In this document: positions 8,932-17,457 of the stretch, one piece after another
Position numbering within the stretch: the stretch's first letter is position 1
Layout of the letters: each line of letters starts with the position of its first letter
Source of the DNA: CAYRDK01 sp043819345
GTDB taxonomy: Bacteria; Omnitrophota; Gorgyraeia; Velamenicoccales; Velamenicoccaceae
Assembly: GCA_043819345.1 (NCBI GenBank)
Contig: JBDREX010000044.1
Location: 1 to 64,000, forward strand
Length of the DNA: 64,000 bases
Direction of reading: 5' to 3'
The notes under the pieces: model-generated
Seen by the model: only the letters and a program-made list of their open reading frames with translations
Databases searched by the model: none
Told to the model about the DNA's origin: nothing
Made by a program: the position numbers and the translations under genes

Positions 8932-9654
8932 CTAAAACTCATGCCTGCGAACACCCTTACCATAAAACCTATTAATAATGTCTATAGCATCTTCCGGTTT
9001 ATCTACCAGAGAAAATAAACTTAAATCATGTTTGCCGATGCAATCGCGCCGCAAAACCGTTGACATAATCCAATGCAAAAGGCCGCGCCAGTACCGGCTA
9101 CCAACTAAAATAACCGGAAACTTTGGAATTCTTAATGTTTGAATAAGATTAACTGACTCAAACAATTCATCTAAAGTCCCATATCCTCCAGGAAAAATAA
9201 TAAACGCCTTGGCATAGCGAACAAACATCACCTTGCGTACAAAAAAGTAGTGAAATTCTAAAAGTGTCGTCACATAACGGTTCGCTTTCTGTTCCGTTGG
9301 AATATAGATATTCAAGCCAATCGAAACCCCGCCAGCCTTTTTAGCGCCCTTATTCGCCGCTTCCATAATGCCCGGCCCTCCACCGGAAATCACCTGATAA
9401 CCGGCCTTCGCCAACAAATAAGAAGTACGCTGAGCTAACTTATAATACTCGTCATGCGGACGAAGCCTGGAAGAGCCAAAAATAGATATCGCATTTTCAT
9501 ATTTAGACAAGGTGTTGAAACCATTCACAAGCTCATGAGAGATGCGCTCAATACGGCCTTCCTCATCTTTTTCAAAGGTGGTCTTCAGCTGTTTCTTAGG
9601 AAGCTTTCTGCCTTTTTTTAAATTTTTTCTTTTTTTCTTAAGTTCTATACTCAT
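8932..9654 (-). CDS. LOG-family protein (putative nucleotide 5'-phosphate phosphoribohydrolase)
   Basis: 240 aa with a Lys-rich N-terminus (~30 aa) and a Rossmann-like LOG domain. The family motif GGGPGIMEAANKGA and PGGYGTLDELFE are intact. Characterised LOG/PpnN relatives cleave the N-glycosidic bond of nucleoside 5'-monophosphates, giving free base and ribose 5-phosphate. It lies directly after purSL (1-bp gap) inside the purine operon, which fits a nucleotide-salvage or balancing role; the exact substrate cannot be read from sequence. Confidence 0.88.
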   Translation of the reverse strand: MSIELKKKRKNLKKGRKLPKKQLKTTFEKDEEGRIERISHELVNGFNTLSKYENAISIFGSSRLRPHDEYYKLAQRTSYLLAKAGYQVISGGGPGIMEAANKGAKKAGGVSIGLNIYIPTEQKANRYVTTLLEFHYFFVRKVMFVRYAKAFIIFPGGYGTLDELFESVNLIQTLRIPKFPVILVGSRYWRGLLHWIMSTVLRRDCIGKHDLSLFSLVDKPEDAIDIINRFYGKGVRRHEF

Positions 9655-9655
9655 T

Positions 9656-12586
9656 TTATTTTATCTCTTTTAAAGGGGCCTGCCATGCCTGTTTCAAATC
9701 TCCAATAGTAGCCTCCAGGCAACACTTTCCTTTCATGCCAAAAACTTTTAAAACCTCTGATTCACTAACGCATCCGATCATATTACCAGCCACACCTTTA
9801 ACAGCCTTTTCAAAATCTTTCCGCTTTGATGGCTCTACCTCTACCAAAAACCTGGAGTTTGATTCTGAAAATAAAATATCATCTTCACGTTTAGTGCTGG
9901 GATGAAAGGCAACATCATTCAGAAAAATATTCGCGCCATAACCTCCCGCAAAACACATCTCCGCAATCGCAACAGCCAAGCCGCCTTCAGAACAATCATG
10001 TGCTGAACGTATAAGCCCTTTATCGGCCGCTTTTGACATCTTTTGCATCAAAAGCCTGGATTTCGCAAAATCAACTTTCGGAACAAAGCCTCCCTTAACC
10101 TTTCTAACATCATAATAATGAGACCCACCAAATTCCGCGTATGTTTCACCCATCAAATAAAGCAAATTACCGGATTTCTTTAAATCCATCGTTATACTCT
10201 TAGACACATCCTCCATAACAGCGATAGCAGAAATAAGTAATGTGCCGGGAATCGCAATTGTTTTACGGCCAACAGTAAATTCATTGTAAAGGCTATCTTT
10301 TCCCGAAATAAAAGGAACGCCAAAACCACGAGCAGCATCATAGCAGCCATAGGCAGCTCTCACCAAACCACCTAACCGGTCAGGCTTATCAGGATTGCCC
10401 CAACAAAAATTATCAAGAATAGCCGCCTGTTTAAGTGATCCGCCTACACAAATAATTTGCCTTAGGGCCTCGTCTATACAACTGACCGCCATCCAATAAG
10501 GATCTAAATCGCCATATTTAAAATTAATGCCATTGCTAACAATAAATCCCTTTAAAGAATCAAAACGCGGCTTCACAACACAAGCATCTGACGGGCCGTC
10601 GTTTGCCACGCCAACCAGCGGTTTAATTACTGTAGCCGCCTGAACCTCATGGTCATATTGCCGGATAACCCACTCTTTTGAAGCAATATTCGGCTCAGAA
10701 AGTAGACGACATAATATATCTGTATAATCTTTTTTTGGCTTAACAACCGGGGTTTTTGACTTTGGTTTTTGCCAAAAAGCCTGTTTCGTTATCTTCGGAG
10801 AACCATCGTGCAAAAAATCCATCTCAAGCTGAGCCACCCGATCACCATTATAATAAAGCTCAAGCTTCTTGGAGTCGGTAAACTCCCCTATCACAACTGC
10901 TTCAACATCTTCCTTACAAAACAACTCTAAAAGCTCTTTAACATTCTCTTTCTTAACCGCTAAAACCATGCGCTCCTGTGCCTCTGAAATCCAAATCTCC
11001 GTATAACTCAGGCCATGGTACTTCAGGGGCACCTTATCCAGATCAACACGCGCGCCCAACTCCTGCCCCATTTCTCCAACAGCACTAGACAAACCGCCTG
11101 CGCCACAATCCGTAATAGCATCATAAAGCCGGCGATCACGCGCTTTCAAAAGACAATCCAGCGTCTTCTTTTCGGTAATGGCATTCCCAATCTGGACAGC
11201 GCCACAAGAAACTTCTTCCGATTCATGAGTTAACTCTCCTGAAGAAAATGTCGCGCCATGAATACCATCACGGCCAGTCCTGCCGCCAACCACAACAATC
11301 ATATCCGCTGTTTCAACCTTCTTAAAAACCATACCCTTTGGCAAAATACCAGCTGTACCACAATACACTAAAGGATTGCCTACAAACCGCTCGTCAAACA
11401 AAACAGCCCCATTGGCTGTTGGTATGCCCATCCTATTGCCATAATCCCGCACACCACTGACGACCCCTTTCATCACACAGGAAGGATGAAGAGAACCGAC
11501 GGGAACTTTATCCTGCGGATAATCTAAAGGCCCAAAACAAAACACATCTGTATTCAGAATAGGCTTGGCACCAAGGCCCGTCCCCATGGGATCCCGAATA
11601 ACACCTCCAATACCTGTATTAGCTCCACCATAAGGCTCAAGCGCGGAAGGATGATTGTGTGTTTCAACTTTAAAACAGAGGCTGAATTCATCATCAAAAG
11701 TAATAACGCCAGAATTATCCGCGAACACAGACACACAATATGGTTTTTTAAGCTCCTGCGTCGCTTTCATAATTGTAGACTTCAATAAATTATGAATGGT
11801 CTTAGAACCTATCTTTTTTTGAAAACGTTCACCCTTAAGCATTTTCGCAGGTTTCTCTTTATAATCAATAATGCCGCGAAATGTCTTGTGGCCGCAATGT
11901 TCTGACCAAGTCTGAGCAATTGTCTCTAATTCACAATCTGTTGGATTACGCTGCTTCTTTTTAAAATAACCCTGAATCTGACGCATCTCAGCAAGATTTA
12001 AAAAAAGCTGGCCACGTCGGCTAATATCCAAAAGCTCTTTATCGCTTGCCTTTAACATATCAATAATTTTTAAATGAAAGGAATAATCCGGCAAAGCAGA
12101 AAAATCATAAAGATGATGTTCCTGCGGCGGCAAAACAAATTCAATCATTTTGTTATAGAGAAGTTTTTGCGCGATCAAAAGAAGTTTTTTCTGCGAAGAG
12201 ATCCCCTTGAAAAGATATTTTTTTCCTGTGCGCACAGCCGAAACGGTACAGATACCCAAATCCCTAATCCCTTTCAGCGTCGACTCTTCCACCGGGTCCA
12301 TAACGCCAGGCTTATACATAATTTGGATAGATGCATAACCGTCTATATCCGGGGGTGTCTGCTGGGAGGTAAAAATCTCATATTCCTGCGTCACAACATC
12401 TATTAATAGCTCACGGGCAACACGCTCAACATCCTGGCGAGCTAAGTCGCCAATCAAAAAATAAAGCCGCCTCAAACGAACGTCCTGAATTTTGCCGAAA
12501 GCAAAATTTGCAATCTCGGCTTTCAGGTTCTCAGAAAAGCTGCTATAAATACCTTCTTTATCTTTAACTTCAATGCGCCAATACAT
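9656..12586 (-). CDS. purL: FGAM synthase, PurS-PurL fusion
   Basis: 976 aa, about 230 longer than the ~740-aa Bacillus-type PurL. Residues ~1-165 look like PurS-type material, probably two consecutive PurS-like units (around 1-75 and 82-165). The PurL part begins near the TWSEHCGHKTF motif and includes the signature KVETHNHPSA and GGVIRDPMGTG. It makes FGAM from FGAR with ammonia from PurQ. It is the first gene of the 12-kb purine block. The ATG has AAAGGA about 12 nt upstream. The fusion would fix PurS:PurL stoichiometry. Confidence 0.93.
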   Translation of the reverse strand: MYWRIEVKDKEGIYSSFSENLKAEIANFAFGKIQDVRLRRLYFLIGDLARQDVERVARELLIDVVTQEYEIFTSQQTPPDIDGYASIQIMYKPGVMDPVEESTLKGIRDLGICTVSAVRTGKKYLFKGISSQKKLLLIAQKLLYNKMIEFVLPPQEHHLYDFSALPDYSFHLKIIDMLKASDKELLDISRRGQLFLNLAEMRQIQGYFKKKQRNPTDCELETIAQTWSEHCGHKTFRGIIDYKEKPAKMLKGERFQKKIGSKTIHNLLKSTIMKATQELKKPYCVSVFADNSGVITFDDEFSLCFKVETHNHPSALEPYGGANTGIGGVIRDPMGTGLGAKPILNTDVFCFGPLDYPQDKVPVGSLHPSCVMKGVVSGVRDYGNRMGIPTANGAVLFDERFVGNPLVYCGTAGILPKGMVFKKVETADMIVVVGGRTGRDGIHGATFSSGELTHESEEVSCGAVQIGNAITEKKTLDCLLKARDRRLYDAITDCGAGGLSSAVGEMGQELGARVDLDKVPLKYHGLSYTEIWISEAQERMVLAVKKENVKELLELFCKEDVEAVVIGEFTDSKKLELYYNGDRVAQLEMDFLHDGSPKITKQAFWQKPKSKTPVVKPKKDYTDILCRLLSEPNIASKEWVIRQYDHEVQAATVIKPLVGVANDGPSDACVVKPRFDSLKGFIVSNGINFKYGDLDPYWMAVSCIDEALRQIICVGGSLKQAAILDNFCWGNPDKPDRLGGLVRAAYGCYDAARGFGVPFISGKDSLYNEFTVGRKTIAIPGTLLISAIAVMEDVSKSITMDLKKSGNLLYLMGETYAEFGGSHYYDVRKVKGGFVPKVDFAKSRLLMQKMSKAADKGLIRSAHDCSEGGLAVAIAEMCFAGGYGANIFLNDVAFHPSTKREDDILFSESNSRFLVEVEPSKRKDFEKAVKGVAGNMIGCVSESEVLKVFGMKGKCCLEATIGDLKQAWQAPLKEIK

Positions 12587-12887
12587 GAAAGAATTTTTCC
12601 TTTAAATAGCATCTCAGGCAGGCTTACAACTGAACCTATATTTTTAAAACCGCTCGGCCCCTTCCAAAAACAAACAGCCAGGAATAATATTTTTTCCCGG
12701 CAAACACATAAAGCACCTCAAGAAACTAATTTTATCATCCTGAAAACAACGGATTTACTATAGCAAAAAAAATCCCCAAAATCAACCCTTTCAACAGGCT
12801 ATTTTCGGGGATTTGTCATCACCTTATAAAACCACACCTAAAACAATAAAAGACCAAAAACAAGCCTTGAATCACAAAAAACAAACA
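12587..12887. other. Intergenic region purSL / purB
   Basis: About 300 bp with no gene. It holds the purB terminator at 12764-12814. On the minus strand beyond it there must be a promoter for the purSL operon; I see AT-rich GATAAAAT-like boxes but no convincing -35/-10 pair. A hairpin (GCCGGGAA / TTCCTGGC) lies in what would be the purSL leader near 12680-12710. No known purine riboswitch consensus is seen. Confidence 0.5.
12764..12814 (-). terminator. Rho-independent terminator of purB
   Basis: On the minus strand AAATCCCCGAAAAT pairs with ATTTTGGGGATTT (one A/G or G/A mismatch) around an 18-nt loop and runs straight into eight T residues. It lies 74 bp past the purB stop, so purB is probably transcribed separately from the purSL operon. 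Confidence 0.8.
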
Positions 12888-14183
12888 CTAACCAAGGCCA
12901 AGTTTTTTAAAAATATGCGGAATATGACGCAAATAATATTTAATATCAAAAATGGATTGAATAGTATCACTTGATAGGTACCGACGAACCTTTGCGTTGC
13001 TTAAAAGGACATCTTTAAAATCACGATTTAAAGAAAGACTCTGAAAAGCACATTTTTGAACAATATCATAAGCAACAGGCCTGGCAATACCCTTGTTCAT
13101 CAATTCCAAAAGCACCCGCTGTGAATAGATTAAGCCATTTGTCTTGCCAAGATTAATCAGCATATTTTTGGGATAAACATCCAGCCCTTCCATAACATCC
13201 GCAAACTGATTCAAAATATAATCCAGAACAATCGTACTATCCGGAAGAATAACTCTCTCAACCGAAGAATGGCTAATATCTCTCTCATGCCACAAGGCCA
13301 TGTTCTCAAGCTCAGCCAACGCGTTTGTACGCAAAAGCCGCGCTAAACCACAAATCTTTTCACAAACAACGGGATTACGCTTATGTGGCATAGCCGATGA
13401 CCCTTTTTGACCCTTTGCAAATGGCTCCTCGGCTTCCATAACCTCTGTCCTCTGCAAGTGCCTGATCTCTATAGCAAAACGCTCCAGAGAAGCCCCTACA
13501 ATCGCCATAGCCGTCAAGCACGCCGCGTGCCTATCCCTGGGAACAACCTGCGTTGAACCCCAGGAAACACCAAGGCCCAATTTTGCACAAACAAACTGCT
13601 CCACTTGCGGATCAATATTAGTGTAGGTACCAATGGTACCGGAAAGCTTTCCAACTGCAATTCCTGTTTTAGCCGATTTAAGCCTTTCCAAATTGCGCTG
13701 CATCTCATCATACCAAAGAGCAACCTTCAGGCCAAAAGTAGTTGGCTCCGCATGAACCCCATGCGTACGCCCAATACAAGGTGCATTCTTATATTTTTTC
13801 GCACATTTCGCCAATACATCCAAGAGCCGCTCTACATCTTCAATGAGAATATCAAATGCCTCGTTCATCTGCAAAGCCAAAGATGTATCCAAAACATCAT
13901 TAGATGTTAAACCCATATGAATATATTTCGCATCACTCCCAACGCTTTCGGATAAATTATTGACAAACGCAACAACATCATGTTTTGTCCGCTCTTCAGC
14001 CTCTTTAATCTTTTCTATGTTGATTTTTGCCTTGGACTTTATAGAAATAAGTGACTTTTTAGGAATTTTTCCCAATTTTTGCCACGCTTCACAAGCAAAA
14101 ATCTCTATTTTCAACATCTGGTCAAACTTATTCTGCTCACTCCAGATCTTGCTCATTTTAGGCAAAGAGTATCGTTCAATCAT
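12888..14183 (-). CDS. purB: Adenylosuccinate lyase
   Basis: Cleaves SAICAR to AICAR and adenylosuccinate to AMP, releasing fumarate. 431 aa, typical of the short PurB group. The superfamily signature GQKGSSAMPHKRNP, the N-terminal TKHDVVAF and IGRTHGVHAEPTTFG are present. The ATG follows TTGAGGTG. It has its own strong promoter (14357-14385), a ~170-nt leader and its own terminator, so it stands outside the purSL-dCMP deaminase operon although adjacent to it. Confidence 0.97.
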   Translation of the reverse strand: MIERYSLPKMSKIWSEQNKFDQMLKIEIFACEAWQKLGKIPKKSLISIKSKAKINIEKIKEAEERTKHDVVAFVNNLSESVGSDAKYIHMGLTSNDVLDTSLALQMNEAFDILIEDVERLLDVLAKCAKKYKNAPCIGRTHGVHAEPTTFGLKVALWYDEMQRNLERLKSAKTGIAVGKLSGTIGTYTNIDPQVEQFVCAKLGLGVSWGSTQVVPRDRHAACLTAMAIVGASLERFAIEIRHLQRTEVMEAEEPFAKGQKGSSAMPHKRNPVVCEKICGLARLLRTNALAELENMALWHERDISHSSVERVILPDSTIVLDYILNQFADVMEGLDVYPKNMLINLGKTNGLIYSQRVLLELMNKGIARPVAYDIVQKCAFQSLSLNRDFKDVLLSNAKVRRYLSSDTIQSIFDIKYYLRHIPHIFKKLGLG

Positions 14184-14356
14184 AATTCACCTCAAGTTAT
14201 TAGCCATTCTTCTGTTAATTTTATACTTTCGATTAAAAAAATCTAATTATTATAGCTATCAGCCGACCTAAACAAAATAATTGTACTGTCGTCCGTTAAA
14301 AAAACACAACATATTTATCCAATAGGAGCTTCTTTTACAAATCACGAAGTGTCATT

Positions 14357-14385
14357 AATATAACAAAAATAGGAACTTAAGTCAA
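14357..14385 (-). promoter_or_regulatory. Sigma-70-type promoter of purB
   Basis: Minus strand TTGACT, 17-nt spacer, TATATT. It sits immediately after the terminator of the upstream gene and about 170 nt before the purB ATG, leaving a long leader without a recognised riboswitch. Confidence 0.75.
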
Positions 14386-14392
14386 ATAAAAA

Positions 14393-14418
14393 GGGGTGAT
14401 CAAAAATGATCACCCCTC
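14393..14418 (-). terminator. Terminator between the small membrane gene and purB
   Basis: Perfect 11-bp stem AGGGGTGATCA / TGATCACCCCT with a 4-nt loop, followed on the minus strand by TTTTTATTT. It ends the minus-strand transcript of the 103-aa membrane protein before the purB promoter. Confidence 0.85.
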
Positions 14419-14476
14419 AAAAAAACAATGTAAGTTATTGCAAAACAACAAGTTAATGATCAGCTACAATAATCAG

Positions 14477-14788
14477 TTAACTCACAACCTCATAGGATAC
14501 GTCAACGACATCCCCAACGGCGCTATCCTTATAACACTTTTGCTCAGAAGTGGCTTTTTTTAACAAAAAGCGAGACAAAAATTTAAAAAAAGAAACGAAA
14601 AACAGTTTTATCAAAGCAGGCAAGCAGAAAAAAAGAAAAAAGACGCCAAAAAATAAACTAACAGAAAAAAGAGCTCTGAGCACAATTAAAACCAAAGACA
14701 AAGCAGCCAGCGCCATCCCCAGGCCTATCATAATAATTAAAGGCCCTCGCCAACCCATCTGTTTTTGATCAAAAAACTGAAAAAACAT
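14477..14788 (-). CDS. Small membrane protein of unknown function
   Basis: 103 aa. Two strongly hydrophobic segments (about 15-40 and 42-70, the second Phe-rich) suggest an inner-membrane hairpin, followed by a soluble, partly charged tail of ~30 aa. I do not recognise a family. A terminator lies 59 bp past the stop. Lys/Phe-rich composition resembles other membrane genes in the window. The upstream 113 bp hold no obvious feature. Confidence 0.6.
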   Translation of the reverse strand: MFFQFFDQKQMGWRGPLIIMIGLGMALAALSLVLIVLRALFSVSLFFGVFFLFFCLPALIKLFFVSFFKFLSRFLLKKATSEQKCYKDSAVGDVVDVSYEVVS

Positions 14789-14901
14789 CTTACCCTCTTC
14801 CTTGTTCTGATATTAAAATTACACCGCCATACTTTTAAGAAGTAGCCCATGATTCACTGACAGCTTCTCAAAACCATAGCCCTTCGACAGAAAAACCAGC
14901 C

Positions 14902-15168
14902 CTAAAGTGCCAATAAACTACCAAGAATCAGAAAAAACGAAACAAAAAATAAAATAAAACCAAATATTCGCGGATGCCTCAAAAGAATTTCACTTAAATT
15001 CTTCCTGGAATTCAGAAGTTTTTCAATTCTTTCTGTTGAAAAAGTCTTATCCAATTTCTTTTCAATATGTGAAATCGCCTGAGGCACCAGGATAACCCCC
15101 ATACCAATTGCCAAACCAACAATACCTATAATAAGGTTAAAAACGCGAAAAAACTGTATCTCGGCCAT
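14902..15168 (-). CDS. Small two-TM membrane protein
   Basis: 88 aa from the ATG at 15168, chosen because AGGAGGGGGAAG directly precedes it; a longer reading to 15189 would swallow this ribosome-binding site. TM segments at about 8-30 and 66-86 flank a charged middle segment (HIEKKLDKTFSTERIEKLL). No family recognised. It might be co-transcribed with the following 103-aa membrane gene. Confidence 0.65.
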   Translation of the reverse strand: MAEIQFFRVFNLIIGIVGLAIGMGVILVPQAISHIEKKLDKTFSTERIEKLLNSRKNLSEILLRHPRIFGFILFFVSFFLILGSLLAL

Positions 15169-15290
15169 CTTCCCCCTCCTTGCCTGCAATTATCGTTAAG
15201 AAACTAATAGTAAAAAACAAGCGCCCCACACACTGCATATTATCGCATTTCATGCTCTTTTACAAGAACTTGTATGCGATCATCGTTACA

Positions 15291-16079
15291 TCAGTCCCGT
15301 TTAAGGCGCGCCTTAAACTCATACCATGGAAAACTCTTCCCCGGGCATTCCGTCTTCGCCCCGGGCACATCTTTATGACGTAAAACACGAGAGGAAGGCA
15401 TATGATAATAATCTTTCAAAGTATTAACAAGCAAAACAAGTGATTCCATCTGGCCGGCCGTTGGTTCCGAAGATGTAAAATCACCGACCAAACAAATACC
15501 TATCGCGCACTTATTCATCCCGCCAGCACTGCAGTGTGCTCCATCCAACTGCTTAATCCATCGGGCAGAAGATTCAATCTGGCCGTCAACCTTTGTATTG
15601 GTTCCGTTATCAATAACAAAATGATACCCAAGCCCCCTGTTAAATCCTCGTTTACGATGAATCAAATCCAATGACCGCGCATCACCGGCCTCCGTAACAC
15701 TATGATGAACAACAATATACTTCCATTTTTTTGTTTTAAAGACAGGAATAACCGGGCGCAAAGGTGCTCCTTGCGGAATAACAAGCTTTTGCCCAACCTT
15801 CATCTTTCGGGGATCTTTAATTTGGTTTGCCTCTAAAATAGCTGCAACCGGAACATCATACATCTTGCTAATCCGATACACCGTTTCCGCCGGAGCAATA
15901 ACATGAACCATGTCATGCCGATAAGCCGCTGTGCCTGCGGATGGCCTATAGATATAATCAACGGGAGTTTGCCCGATAGGAAGGTTTACAGGGGCTTTCG
16001 CGCAAGATGACAATGCGAGCATAGTTAAAAACAAAAAAACAGAAGAACAAAAAAATCTGCGTATCTTCCTTCTCAGCAT
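15291..16079 (-). CDS. LysM-domain N-acetylmuramoyl-L-alanine amidase lipoprotein
   Basis: 262 aa. The N-terminus has a signal sequence ending in a lipobox (ALSSC), so it is probably anchored to the outer or inner membrane facing the periplasm. Residues ~58-102 form a LysM motif (HVIAPAETVYRISKMYDV ... GQKLVIP). Residues ~118-255 form an amidase_2/PGRP domain: the first zinc His in VVHHSV, then the second in LRHKDVPGAKTECPGK with the Cys/Lys typical of the fold. Expected role: peptidoglycan cleavage or recycling. The ATG directly follows the stop of the GDT1-type gene, with AAAGGTG upstream. Confidence 0.9.
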   Translation of the reverse strand: MLRRKIRRFFCSSVFLFLTMLALSSCAKAPVNLPIGQTPVDYIYRPSAGTAAYRHDMVHVIAPAETVYRISKMYDVPVAAILEANQIKDPRKMKVGQKLVIPQGAPLRPVIPVFKTKKWKYIVVHHSVTEAGDARSLDLIHRKRGFNRGLGYHFVIDNGTNTKVDGQIESSARWIKQLDGAHCSAGGMNKCAIGICLVGDFTSSEPTAGQMESLVLLVNTLKDYYHMPSSRVLRHKDVPGAKTECPGKSFPWYEFKARLKRD

Positions 16080-16352
16080 TTACACCTTTCCCCATAACAT
16101 CAAAAAACCAATAACAATAAACAAGACGGCCCCTGCAATTTTTACAACATCAGGCCTCAGATATTTCCCTAACAAGGCCCCTAAAAAAACAGATGCGGCG
16201 GTTATCAGCAAATAGGCCGTGACAGACCCCGCCCATACAGAAAAAGGCTTACCAGACTTTGAAGCCATGCCAATACCAACCAACTGTGTCTTATCGGCGA
16301 GCTCTGCGACAAAAACAGCAAAAAAAGTTGTCACAAAAATTTTCCAATCCAT
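16080..16352 (-). CDS. Half-size GDT1/TMEM165 (UPF0016) family transporter
   Basis: 90 aa with three hydrophobic segments. Residues 16-22 read ELADKTQ, the family E-x-G-D-K-T motif with Ala for Gly. Family members export Mn2+ or exchange Ca2+/Mn2+ for protons. Full-size members carry two such halves (~190-200 aa); bacterial half-size proteins work as homo- or hetero-oligomers. A second half gene is not visible nearby. It is adjacent to and probably co-transcribed with the amidase. Confidence 0.82.
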   Translation of the reverse strand: MDWKIFVTTFFAVFVAELADKTQLVGIGMASKSGKPFSVWAGSVTAYLLITAASVFLGALLGKYLRPDVVKIAGAVLFIVIGFLMLWGKV

Positions 16353-16385
16353 TTTAACATTTCCTATAATTAGGCCCTTCTTCTC

Positions 16386-16475
16386 TACAATGTTAACTCC
16401 GAAGCCTACCGGAGAAAATTTACTTGGAAATTTTCCTGGTGATTAAGCAAAGAGCCTTTGCCATGGCGCCTTAGT
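16386..16475. repeat. Palindromic repeat, same family as 3-118
   Basis: Contains TACAATGTTAACTCC, GAAGCCTACC, a palindrome (left arm 16408-16421, right arm AAATTTTCCTGGT at 16428-16440), then GATTAAGCAAAGAGCCTT. The order and wording match the left-edge units (ACAATGTTAATC, GCGGCTACT, palindrome, GATGAAGCAAGGGGCCTT). It sits in the 140-bp gap between thyX and the GDT1-type gene. Confidence 0.6.
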
Positions 16476-16494
16476 ATTTTTTCCTTAACCGATC

Positions 16495-17232
16495 CTATCT
16501 CTTTCCAATCACTTCTTCTTTCAAGGGATACCGGCGGCAAGTAAACTTTTCTCCTTCCGGACAATACCCTAGAGATTCACATTTAGCTCCGGCATGGTCA
16601 AAAACCTGAGGTAATTCTTTTTTAGCGATTTCTAACATCTTACATGCTAAATTTTTGATTTCCCATTGTGCCCGCGCGCAGCATCTATGGTGAAAAAAAT
16701 GCAACAATTCCCGGCAATTCATCGTTACCACAATCTTTGTTTCCGCTGCCTGCGGCAATAAAAAACGCGCATCCTGATTCGCTTTTTCCCCCACGCACCC
16801 TTTCGCTTTAAATCTCTCCAACAATTTATTATAGCCGGTCTGAATCTGCGCCAAAACCTCTAAAAACTCGCACTTTAACTCCTCGTCGCCCGCGATAGAT
16901 GGTGGTATAATGTAATCAAAATGAGATTCTTTAACATAACGCTGACTCTGCTGCGAATACGAAGCCACACGATGACGCACCAACTGATGTGTTAAAGCCC
17001 GGGAGACCCCCTCAATAGCAAAAGTAAATTTAACATGCTCCAGCGGGCTTTCGTGTCCGGAAGCGATAACTTTTCTTACAAATTCAGCCTGCTTATCGGT
17101 ATCTTCACTCCTCTGGTCAAAAAACTCACCTGCAAACTTCTGAGAATAACACTGCCGACAAGCCGCATACATAAGCGCAACGGCATTTTGTGTCATCTCC
17201 AATAATCGTACATGAACATTAACTTCTGGCAT
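16495..17232 (-). CDS. thyX: Flavin-dependent thymidylate synthase ThyX
   Basis: Makes dTMP from dUMP using methylene-THF, FAD and NADPH, yielding THF rather than DHF. 245 aa. The ThyX signature RHRVASYSQQS (RHRx7S) is intact, followed by QRYV. The FAD-site region HESPLEHVKFTF is seen. A ribosome-binding site (AGGAGG) lies upstream of the ATG. It is divergent from the glycine cleavage operon, sharing the 17233-17345 region. No thyA is present in the window; dCMP deaminase would supply dUMP. Confidence 0.97.
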   Translation of the reverse strand: MPEVNVHVRLLEMTQNAVALMYAACRQCYSQKFAGEFFDQRSEDTDKQAEFVRKVIASGHESPLEHVKFTFAIEGVSRALTHQLVRHRVASYSQQSQRYVKESHFDYIIPPSIAGDEELKCEFLEVLAQIQTGYNKLLERFKAKGCVGEKANQDARFLLPQAAETKIVVTMNCRELLHFFHHRCCARAQWEIKNLACKMLEIAKKELPQVFDHAGAKCESLGYCPEGEKFTCRRYPLKEEVIGKR

Positions 17233-17310
17233 TTCTAGCTCCCTCCTGTCTTCTGTCGCTTTTAAAATATCATACCAGACAACACTCTTTTTTGGGAAAG
17301 GTTTTTTTTA

Positions 17311-17338
17311 TTTACAACTACAAATTATTTGTTATAAT
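17311..17338 (+). promoter_or_regulatory. Promoter of the glycine cleavage operon
   Basis: TTTACA, 16-nt spacer, TATAAT, placing the transcript start at about 17345, just ahead of the structured leader. Confidence 0.7.
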
Positions 17339-17353
17339 AATATCATCTTAGAC

Positions 17354-17437
17354 AAACAACTTCTGGCTACATGGAATTAACCATGAGGAAGTTTTAAGTA
17401 AAGAAAATCGTAAGCCTGGGTTTTCAAAAGCTCGGGT
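17354..17437 (+). ncRNA. Probable ZTP/ZMP (pfl-motif) riboswitch in the gcvT leader
   Basis: P1 is AACTTC (17358-17363) with GAAGTT (17388-17393). The 5' internal loop carries TGGCTA. P2 is CATGG/CCATG (17370-17374/17381-17385). The 3' side reads AG before GAAG. About 20 nt later comes GCCTGGG (17414-17420). This layout (CUGGC in the P1-P2 junction, a purine-rich 3' side, then GCCUGGG) matches what I know of the pfl motif; GGC could pair with GCC as the pseudoknot. The last C of the usual CCUGGGC is U here. The terminator uses the same GCCTGGG. ZTP riboswitches regulate one-carbon genes, fitting the operon. It is not a glycine riboswitch. Confidence 0.6.
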
Positions 17438-17442
17438 TTTTT
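17412..17442 (+). terminator. Conditional terminator overlapping the riboswitch 3' half
   Basis: AAGCCTGGGTTTT pairs with AAAA(G)CTCGGGTTT with one bulged G and several G-U pairs, followed by a T-run. The gcvT start comes only about 15 nt later, so the hairpin can block the whole operon. Its 5' arm contains the GCCTGGG element, giving a direct switch: ligand-bound aptamer versus terminator. Confidence 0.75.
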
Positions 17443-17457
17443 TATTTGTATCATACG

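Noticed and set aside
17354..17442. Glycine riboswitch before gcvT
   Set aside because: No tandem aptamers and none of the glycine-aptamer core sequence; the fold resembles the ZTP motif instead.
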